Source: Halopiger xanaduensis SH-6 (GTDB lineage: Archaea; Halobacteriota; Halobacteria; Halobacteriales; Natrialbaceae). Taken from it: a stretch of DNA of 64,000 nucleotides. The translations under genes and the position numbers were made by a program. The stretch spans positions 2,864,270 through 2,928,269 of the forward strand of contig NC_015666.1 in NCBI RefSeq assembly GCF_000217715.1, written 5' to 3'. The notes below the pieces were generated by a model that saw only the letters and a list, made by a program, of their open reading frames with translations, was not told where the DNA came from and made no database searches. Below, piece by piece: positions 57,575 through 64,000 of this stretch; positions within the stretch are counted from its first letter, which is position 1, and every line of letters begins with the position of its first letter.

Positions 57575-58594
57575 ATGGACCTCTCTATCGTCGATCTCGC
57601 ACCCATTCCGCAGGACGGGAGCGCGACTGACGCCTACGCGAACACGGTCGATCTCGCCCGGAGCGCCGAGGAATTCGGCTACGAGCGCTTCTGGGTCGCC
57701 GAACACCACGGCATGGCCGACCACATCGCGAGCACGACGCCAGAGACGCTGATCGCCCACCTCGCGGCCGAAACCGACGAGATCCGGATCGGCTCCGGGA
57801 CGGTTCTGCTCAACCACTACCAGCCGTTCAAGGTCGCCGAGACGTTCGCGTCGCTCGACGCGATGGCGCCGGGCCGGGTCGACCTCGGCCTCGGTCGCGC
57901 CACCGGCATCCCCGCGGTCGACCAGGCGCTGGGGACCGATCGCCACAAGCAGAATCCGGACGAAGACCACGCCGAGAAGATCGAGGCGACGGTGAGCCAC
58001 CTCTACGACGGCTTCCCCGAAGACCACCCCTACGCCGACATCTCGCTCCCCCGCTCGGCCGACGACGTCCCCGAGGTGTGGGTCCTCGGCTCGAGCCCCT
58101 CGAGCGCCGAAATCGCTGGCAAACTGGGGCTTCGGTACTGTTTCGCCGCGTTCATCAGACCGAATCTCGCCGAGCGCGCCTTCGAGACGTACCGCGAGCA
58201 CTTCGAGTCCTCGGACGTCGGGGCTGGGCCGGACGACCCCGAGGGCATGCTCGCGATCAACGTCGCCTGCGCCGAGACCGACGAGGAGGCGGCTCGGCTG
58301 CGAGCGACCGCCGAAGCGGCCTACAAGCGGATGCGACGCGGCGAAGTCGGCTCGCCGCCGACCGTCGAAGCGGCGATCGACGAACTCGGCGGGGTGCCGG
58401 AGCCGACCCCGAACCCGCTCCCGGACGGCGAGTGGTCGCGCTCAATTTCGGGCAACCCCGAGACGCTTTCGGCGCTGCTCGAGCAGCTAACCGACCGGGT
58501 CGGCGTCGATAGCGTGGTCGTGCAGAATACGATCGCCGACCACGAGGACGTCGTTCGCTCGCACGAGTTGCTCGCGGAGGGCGTGGGTCTCTAA
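57575..58594 (+). CDS. LLM-class flavin-dependent oxidoreductase, MsnO8/YhbW type
   Basis: A 339-residue luciferase-like oxidoreductase. LSIVDLAPIPQDGSATDAYA, then FWVAEHHGMADHIASTTPET, IRIGSGTVLLNHYQPFKVAE and TFASLDAMAPGRVDLGLGRA are typical; the last matches the 'MsnO8' subgroup loop PGRVDLGLGRA. WVLGSSPSSAEIAGKLGLRY follows. It uses FMN or F420 with an unknown substrate. The protein is distinct from the LLM enzyme at 16.8 kb (different N-terminal pattern). It is monocistronic. Confidence 0.9.
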   Translation: MDLSIVDLAPIPQDGSATDAYANTVDLARSAEEFGYERFWVAEHHGMADHIASTTPETLIAHLAAETDEIRIGSGTVLLNHYQPFKVAETFASLDAMAPGRVDLGLGRATGIPAVDQALGTDRHKQNPDEDHAEKIEATVSHLYDGFPEDHPYADISLPRSADDVPEVWVLGSSPSSAEIAGKLGLRYCFAAFIRPNLAERAFETYREHFESSDVGAGPDDPEGMLAINVACAETDEEAARLRATAEAAYKRMRRGEVGSPPTVEAAIDELGGVPEPTPNPLPDGEWSRSISGNPETLSALLEQLTDRVGVDSVVVQNTIADHEDVVRSHELLAEGVGL

Positions 58595-58623
58595 AAGTCC
58601 GAGAACGACGGCTGAAACCCGCC

Positions 58624-60387
58624 TTACTCGCCGAGCACCGAATCGAAGAACTTCCGCTCCGCGGTCCGGAGGTGCTGGTTGAAGGTCGCCGGTGCGATCC
58701 CCAGCCGGTCCGCGATCTCCTCGCCCGTACTCTCGCGGGGCCAGTCGAAGTAACCCGCGAAGTAGGCCGTCTCGAGGGCCGCCCGCTGCTTTTCGGTCAG
58801 ATCCTCCTCGAGGACCGAGGCGGAACTCGCGCCGCTGGGTTCGCTGCGTTCGGTGGTGCGCTGGGCGAGGTAGGTGACGTCGGGCCGCTCGTCCTTGATG
58901 AGTTCGATCATCTGGCGCGTGTCGCGGCCGCGCGGGAGTTCGACGACGAAGCGGAACTCGCCGTCGGTGATCGTCGCCGACTCGACGCGGCCGCCGTGGG
59001 TCGCGATCGTCTCGAACAGCGAGATGGCGGTCGGCGCCACGAGTTCGAACTCGAACTCGTCGCGCCTGGCCGCGAGGATCCGCAGTTCGTCGATTCCCTC
59101 CGTTTCGACGACGCTCTCCTCGAACTCGTCCTGGGAGACGCCGGTCGCGGAACCGTAGACCAGCAGCGTCTCGTCGCCCTGGACGAGCTGTTCGATCTCG
59201 ATCGTACAGGACTCGGTCGCCGAGAGCGCGACGAGTTCCTCGGCCATCTCCTCGACCCGGAACTCGAGTTCGACGACGGCGTCGCTGACCAGGGCGTCGC
59301 GCCGCTCGATCGCCGTGATCGCGTGGGCGATGATGTCGCCGATCCGCGAGAGAATCTCCTGTTCCGGCGCCGTAAACGCCCGCGGCGATTCGGCGTAGAC
59401 GTTCAGGACGCCGTAGACGAGATCCTCGTGGACGACCGGGATCGCGGCGGACGAGCGGTACCCCCGCTCTCTCGCCGCTTCGCGCCACGGCTCGAACTCG
59501 GCGTCCGTCTGAATGTCGTCCGTGATCTTGACCTCGCCGGTGCGGATCGCCCTCCCCGCCGGCCCCTTGCCGGACGGATCGTCTTCGTTGACGCTGATCT
59601 CGACCGTTTCGAGGTACCCGTCTTCGACGCCGGCGGCCGCCTTCGGGACGATCTCGTCGCTGCCCGGGTTGACGCCGCCGATCCAGGCGAACCGGTAGGC
59701 GTCGGACTCGACGAGCCGATCGCAGACGCGCTGCTCGAGTTCGGCCCGCGTCTCGGTCGTGATCACCGCGTGGGTGATGTCGTGGCCGATCCGGTTGAGC
59801 CGGTTCAGCGCCTCGAGTTGCTCGCGCTGGCGCCGGCGTTCGGACTCCTGGCGGGCCCGTTCGATCGCGTGGTGGATCGTCCGGACGAGCAGTTCGCTCG
59901 TCACCTCGTCCTTGACGAGGAAGTCCTGCGCACCCCGCTGGATCGCCTCGACGCCGACCTGCTGGTCGCTAACGCCGGTCAGGACGACGATCGGCGTCGT
60001 CTCGCTCTCCTCGTGGACCGCCTCGAGCGTCTCGAGGCCGGCGCTGTCGGGCAGGTTCAGGTCGAGCAACACCACGTCGGTCGGCTCGGACTCGAGCGTC
60101 TCGAGGCCGTCCTCGAGGCGCGTCTCGCGGGTGATCTCGGGCGTTCGGCCCGCCGCCTCGTCGGGGCTGACCCGCTGGGCGAGCTCCTCGGTGTCCTTGA
60201 GCATCTCCTCGATCAGGCGCGCGTCGCCGGGGTTGTCCTCGATCAGGAGGATGCGAAGCGTTTCGTCGGCGTCGGCCGAGTTCGCGTCTCGTTCGGCAGT
60301 CGTCGCGTCGCCGGGGCCGTCGGTGTCGGTGTCGGTTTCGGCCTCGTCGTCCGCGTTCGCGGACGTGAACCCGTCGCTTTCGCTCAT
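58624..60387 (-). CDS. Response regulator with receiver, GAF and bacterio-opsin-activator HTH domains
   Basis: A 587-residue regulator. An acidic N-terminus leads to a receiver domain ([40 protein letters not shown] with phospho-Asp; [22 protein letters not shown] motif [11 protein letters not shown]). A coiled-coil linker ([20 protein letters not shown]) precedes a GAF domain ([40 protein letters not shown]), then a BAT-like domain and the HTH-10 DNA-binding end [20 protein letters not shown]. Its ATG overlaps the stop of the receiver gene by four bases, so it is translationally coupled in one operon. Confidence 0.92.
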   Translation of the reverse strand: MSESDGFTSANADDEAETDTDTDGPGDATTAERDANSADADETLRILLIEDNPGDARLIEEMLKDTEELAQRVSPDEAAGRTPEITRETRLEDGLETLESEPTDVVLLDLNLPDSAGLETLEAVHEESETTPIVVLTGVSDQQVGVEAIQRGAQDFLVKDEVTSELLVRTIHHAIERARQESERRRQREQLEALNRLNRIGHDITHAVITTETRAELEQRVCDRLVESDAYRFAWIGGVNPGSDEIVPKAAAGVEDGYLETVEISVNEDDPSGKGPAGRAIRTGEVKITDDIQTDAEFEPWREAARERGYRSSAAIPVVHEDLVYGVLNVYAESPRAFTAPEQEILSRIGDIIAHAITAIERRDALVSDAVVELEFRVEEMAEELVALSATESCTIEIEQLVQGDETLLVYGSATGVSQDEFEESVVETEGIDELRILAARRDEFEFELVAPTAISLFETIATHGGRVESATITDGEFRFVVELPRGRDTRQMIELIKDERPDVTYLAQRTTERSEPSGASSASVLEEDLTEKQRAALETAYFAGYFDWPRESTGEEIADRLGIAPATFNQHLRTAERKFFDSVLGE

Positions 60388-60845
60388 GATTCGACCTCCG
60401 GGGGCAGCCGCACGACGGAGAACCAGAACTTCTCGAACGCGCGGACGGTCTCGATGAACTCGTCCGGATCGACCGGCTTCGTCAGGTAGGCGTTCGCGTG
60501 CAGTTCGTACGAGCGCGCGATGTCCTCGTTGGCCCGCGAACTCGTCAGGACGATCACCGGGATCGAGCGCAGTTCCGGGTCGTTCTTGAGCTCCTCGAGG
60601 ACCTCTTCACCGTCGGTTCGCGGCAGGTTGAGGTCCAACAGTATGAGATCCGGCCGCGGTGCGTCGACGAACTCGCCGCGCTGTTTGAGAAACTCGAGCG
60701 CTTCGGTTCCGTCGGAGACGACGTGGAGGTCGTTCTCGATCCGGCCCTGTTTGAACGCCTCCTCGGTCAGGCGGACGTCGCCGGGGTTGTCCTCGACGAG
60801 CAGTATCTGCGCCGGTTCCGGTTGATTGTGTCGAGATTCACTCAT
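60384..60845 (-). CDS. Single-domain response regulator
   Basis: A 153-residue stand-alone receiver. [40 protein letters not shown] (phospho-Asp), [20 protein letters not shown] and [20 protein letters not shown]. It is a CheY-like or relay regulator of the Rcp1 type ([21 protein letters not shown]). The gene overlaps the kinase gene by eight bases and the HTH-10 regulator by four, so all three are in one coupled operon. It probably takes phosphate from the kinase at 60.8 kb. Confidence 0.93.
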   Translation of the reverse strand: MSESRHNQPEPAQILLVEDNPGDVRLTEEAFKQGRIENDLHVVSDGTEALEFLKQRGEFVDAPRPDLILLDLNLPRTDGEEVLEELKNDPELRSIPVIVLTSSRANEDIARSYELHANAYLTKPVDPDEFIETVRAFEKFWFSVVRLPPEVES

Positions 60846-63800
60846 CGTCGTCCTCCCGCTCGGTTCGCGTCGGCAGGTGTACCGAGAACGTCGATCCCTC
60901 GCCGGGTTCCGAATCGACGCGAATCGTCCCGTCGTGGCGCTCGGCGATCCGCTGGCAGAGCGCGAGCCCGATGCCCGTGCCGTCGTACTCCTCGACGCTG
61001 TGCAACCGATCGAACACGCGGAAGATCCGGTCGACGTCGTCCGGATCGATCCCGATCCCCTGGTCGCAAACTGAAATAACCCACGTTGCTTCTCTCTTCT
61101 CCGCGAATACGGATATACGTGGTGTCTCCTCGCCCGAGTAGGTGATCGCGTTATCGATCAGGTTCTGGAACAGCTGTCGCAACTGTCCGGGATCCCCGCG
61201 GACCTCCGGGAGGTCGCCGACGTCGATTTCGGCGCCGGTTTCCTCGATCCGCATCTCGAGGTCCGTGCACACGTCCGCGACCACCTCGTCGACGTCGACC
61301 GGCTGGAACGACTGCCCCTGCGTGTCGACCCGCGAGTACTGCAACAGCCCGTCGATCATCTCCTGCATCCGGTCGGCCCCGTCGACCGCGAACTCGATAA
61401 ACTCGTGAGCGTCGTCGTCGAGATCGTCCTCGTACCGCCGCTCGAGCAGCGTAAGGTAGCTCGAGACCATCCGCAGGGGCTCCTGCAGATCGTGGCTCGC
61501 CGCGTAGGCGAACTGCTCGAGTCGCTCGTTCGACTCCTCGAGATCGTCGACGAGGGCCTCGAGCCGGCGCTCGTGTTCCCGCCGTTCGCTGATGTCCCGC
61601 CCGATCCCGGTCAGGACGGGTTCGCCCGAGGGGTCCTCGAGCGCGCTCGCGACGAACTCGTAGGGAACCGTCTCGCCGCCGGGATCGGGGTCGGGTTCGA
61701 CCTCGGCCTCGAGGCGCGCACTGCCCGTCTCGAAGACCTCGTCGATCGCCGCCGCGACCGTCTCCTCGGTCTCTCCCTCGAAGAACTCGAGCGCGTTGAT
61801 CCCCTCGAGTTCGTCGTCGGACAGCCCCGTCAGCGCGCGCAGGCTCTCGTTCCAGCGCTGGAAGTCGCCGTTCTCGTCGATGACGTAGAACACGTCGTCG
61901 ATCGCGTCCAGCACGTCGTCGGTGTAGCGCTTGAACTGCTCGAGGCGCCGCTCGCGCTCGCGCAGTTGGCGCTCGGTCTCGACCCGCTCGGTGATATCCT
62001 GCACCATCAGCATGCCGGCGAAGACCTCCCCGCGACTGTCCTCGACCGGCACCGCGTACGCGAGCCACTCCCTGCTGTGCAACTCGAACTCGAACGAGCG
62101 CTGTTCGCCGGCCAGCGCGGCCCGAAAGTTCGACTCGAACTGCTCGAGGGTCTCCCCTTCGTACCGTTCCGTGACCGTCTGCCCGACGAACTCCTCGACC
62201 GAGAGGTCGATCTCCTCGAGCGCCTGTCCCCCGCCGAGCGTGTACCGCAGGTCCTCGTCGAACAGCGCGACGAGCCCGTTCGGGAACTGCTCGACGAGCG
62301 TCCGGTACCTGCGTTCGGACTCCTCGAGGTCGCGCTGGTGGCGGCGGCGCTCGAGCTCGTAGCTGACCCACTGAGTCACGAGTTCGACGAAGGACTTCTC
62401 GGTCTGCGTAAACGGCCTCGAGCGGGGCTCGTCGTCGACGAAACAGAGCGTCCCGTAGCGGTCGCCGTCGACGGTGATCTGCCCGCCGAGGTAGCAGTCG
62501 AGTTCCCACGTCTCGTATGCCCGCTCGTCGACGTGCTCGGTCGGCTGGTCGGTAAAGGCGAGCAGCCCGTCCGACTCGATCGTCGTCCGGCAGTACGTCT
62601 CCACGAGCGACGACGTCGAGCCCGGCTGCAGCCGCGGATCGTCGCCGTCGGCGTGGGTCACTTCGAACCGCTCGTTTTCGGGATCGATAGCGGCGAGGAA
62701 GCCGGTCTCGAGCCCCAGTCGCTCCCGGCCCAGCGCGAGGAGTTCGTCGACCTTCTCGTCGAAGGAGCGGTCGCGATCGGCGGTGATCGCGTACAGCCGC
62801 TGGAGCGTCCGGTTGGTCGCCCGGCGCTCCCGCTCCATCTCCTTGCGTTCGGTCACGTCCCGGAAGTAGACCGACAGCCCCGTCGGCGAGGGGTAGACGT
62901 GGATCTCGAACCAGGTCTCGAGGGCGGGGACGTACTCCTCGATCGACGTCGGTTCCTGTCGGTCCATCGCCCCCCGCAGTTCCGTCTCGAATTCCGACCC
63001 GTCGGCCGTCGGGAACGCTGCCGAGAGGTCGCGCCCGACGATCCCCTCGCCGGCCGCGTCGATCAGCGTCTCCGCGCGGTCGTTGGCGTAGGTGATCGTC
63101 CAGTTCGAATCGAGCCCGATGAACGCGTCCGATATCCGGCTGAACGTCGCCTCGAGTTCGTTCTCGAGGCGTTTCTGCTCGGTGACGTCCTCGATGGTGA
63201 AGATGCCGCCGGTTACCTCGTCGGCGTCCTCGTCCGCTGCTGTGTCCGTCTCCGCGTTCGACTGCAGATCGGGAATGACGTCCGCGGTCTCGTCGGCTCG
63301 CAGCGGCGCGCCGTTGATCGAGAGCCACCGTTCCCGGGCGTCGGGGTGGCGGAGGCGCAACTCGACGTCGAACAGTGCCTCGCCCGAGGAAATGACCCGA
63401 TCGAAGGGCCGCTCCGCCGCCGACAGCAGCCGTCCGTCGGCGTCTCGGACCTCCCAGTCGGAATCGTCGCTCGAGAGCCCGGCGATCGCCTCGCGGTCGC
63501 ACTCCAGAATCTCCGCCGCGCGGTCGTTCGCGAAGCGCAGGTCGCCGTCGGTGTCGATGACGGTGATTCCGACGGGGCTGGTCTCGACGATCTGTTCCTT
63601 CAGCGCCCGCTCGTCGCGCAGTTCGGCCTCGATCCGGCGCTCGTCGGTAACGTCCTGGACGACGCACACCAGGCCGCCGTCGCCCACCCGTGCGAGGTAG
63701 TGGTCCTCGACGAACTCCGTCCCGTCGCGTCGCAGGCCGATCGTTTCGCCCGACCACGTCCCCGTTTCTGCCAGTTCGGCCTCGATCTCCGCGTTGGCGT

Positions 63801-64000
63801 CCTCGGCAGCGCCCTCGGGGTACAGTATCCCCCAGTGCTCGCCGATCATCTCCTCGGGCTCGTAGCCGTACATCTCGGCGTAGGCCTGATTGACGTACGT
63901 GAAGCGGTCGTCCTCGTCGAGCAGGCTGATCCCCTCGCTCGCGGTCTCGAGCGCCCGGTAGATGCGCCGGCTCTCGCGGCGGTGGCGGCGTTCGTCCGTG
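60838..64000 (-). CDS. Multi-PAS sensor histidine kinase, 5' end off window
   Basis: At least 1053 residues; the N-terminus lies beyond position 64000, because the frame stays open with a further PAS sequence ([20 protein letters not shown]) upstream of any in-window ATG. Domains in order: PAS1; PAS2 ([20 protein letters not shown]); PAS3 ([20 protein letters not shown]); GAF ([40 protein letters not shown]); PAS4 ([20 protein letters not shown]); PAS5 ([20 protein letters not shown]); HisKA with phospho-His in [20 protein letters not shown]; HATPase with [25 protein letters not shown] and [12 protein letters not shown]. The absence of a transmembrane segment here indicates a cytosolic sensor, perhaps of redox or light by PAS-bound cofactors. 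Confidence 0.93.
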   Translation of the reverse strand, partial: TDERRHRRESRRIYRALETASEGISLLDEDDRFTYVNQAYAEMYGYEPEEMIGEHWGILYPEGAAEDANAEIEAELAETGTWSGETIGLRRDGTEFVEDHYLARVGDGGLVCVVQDVTDERRIEAELRDERALKEQIVETSPVGITVIDTDGDLRFANDRAAEILECDREAIAGLSSDDSDWEVRDADGRLLSAAERPFDRVISSGEALFDVELRLRHPDARERWLSINGAPLRADETADVIPDLQSNAETDTAADEDADEVTGGIFTIEDVTEQKRLENELEATFSRISDAFIGLDSNWTITYANDRAETLIDAAGEGIVGRDLSAAFPTADGSEFETELRGAMDRQEPTSIEEYVPALETWFEIHVYPSPTGLSVYFRDVTERKEMERERRATNRTLQRLYAITADRDRSFDEKVDELLALGRERLGLETGFLAAIDPENERFEVTHADGDDPRLQPGSTSSLVETYCRTTIESDGLLAFTDQPTEHVDERAYETWELDCYLGGQITVDGDRYGTLCFVDDEPRSRPFTQTEKSFVELVTQWVSYELERRRHQRDLEESERRYRTLVEQFPNGLVALFDEDLRYTLGGGQALEEIDLSVEEFVGQTVTERYEGETLEQFESNFRAALAGEQRSFEFELHSREWLAYAVPVEDSRGEVFAGMLMVQDITERVETERQLRERERRLEQFKRYTDDVLDAIDDVFYVIDENGDFQRWNESLRALTGLSDDELEGINALEFFEGETEETVAAAIDEVFETGSARLEAEVEPDPDPGGETVPYEFVASALEDPSGEPVLTGIGRDISERREHERRLEALVDDLEESNERLEQFAYAASHDLQEPLRMVSSYLTLLERRYEDDLDDDAHEFIEFAVDGADRMQEMIDGLLQYSRVDTQGQSFQPVDVDEVVADVCTDLEMRIEETGAEIDVGDLPEVRGDPGQLRQLFQNLIDNAITYSGEETPRISVFAEKREATWVISVCDQGIGIDPDDVDRIFRVFDRLHSVEEYDGTGIGLALCQRIAERHDGTIRVDSEPGEGSTFSVHLPTRTEREDDDE

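Noticed and set aside
61151-63757. An 868-codon second minus-strand frame within the histidine kinase gene
   Set aside because: Arginine- and glycine-rich out-of-frame shadow of the kinase, whose own frame has PAS, GAF, HisKA and HATPase motifs.
1-64000. tRNA genes and CRISPR arrays
   Set aside because: No GTTCGAATC-type T-loop in a cloverleaf context and no regularly spaced identical repeats with unique spacers were seen by eye; the 33-base arrays at 48.5-49.1 kb are coding repeats without spacers. A tRNA scan would be decisive.

Overview
The window is a high-GC, densely coding stretch of a haloarchaeal chromosome. The proteins are strongly acidic, many genes have a TATA-like box about 27 bases before the start codon as in leaderless transcripts, and the gene content is archaeal and haloarchaeal: ribosomal protein S6e, Orc1/Cdc6, archaeosine synthesis (tgtA, arcS), DpsA, HalOD1 and bacterio-opsin-activator-type HTH domains, N-glycosylation sequon arrays and Tat-like leaders. 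Very frequent CTCGAG hexamers fit a Natrialbales-type genome (inference).

Layout. 1-7.8 kb: S6e, a TetR regulator with an operator-like palindrome over its promoter, small membrane proteins, a beta-CASP RNase and a SolA-like flavin oxidase. 7.8-16.8 kb: an island with a SipW-like signal peptidase fused to an extra exported domain, a DUF5305 partner, four secreted proteins of the DUF1102/TasA-like (SipW-substrate) type and a membrane-anchored winged-helix regulator; its intergenic DNA is studded with TTGAC/GTCAA palindromes. This is the best candidate for a little-described system, probably a surface filament or matrix. 16.8-25 kb: housekeeping (LLM oxidoreductase, M42 peptidase, aconitase, dUTPase, 6-phosphogluconate dehydrogenase). 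25.0-26.9 kb: a replication origin, with orc1/cdc6 flanked on both sides by origin recognition boxes. 27.0-29.7 kb: a wHTH-SRA-HNH nuclease convergent with a PD-(D/E)XK nuclease, probably defence related. 30-43 kb: a thiol-disulfide-type protein, lipoprotein, lipase maturation factor, HpaI-type aldolase, two divergent sulfatase-fold enzymes with different nucleophile residues, nucleoside hydrolase, an acetyltransferase remnant and TruA. 43-49.6 kb: a surface protein region with a DUF4397 protein and two paralogous secreted proteins built from pentapeptide-like blocks joined by sequon-rich acidic linkers. 49.9-54.8 kb: archaeosine pathway (tgtA, arcS) interleaved with HalOD1, Lrp and TRAM genes. 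54.8-56.6 kb: an iron region with a DtxR-type regulator, three TTAGG-N4-CCTAA boxes, dpsA and a small gene that appears to start at ATA. 56.9-64 kb: HdeD-like protein, a second LLM oxidoreductase, and a translationally coupled sensor kinase / response regulator / HTH-10 response regulator operon running off the right edge.

All family names come from recognising motifs by eye; no database search was run. Start codons were chosen from family-like N-termini, TATA spacing and coupling to neighbours.
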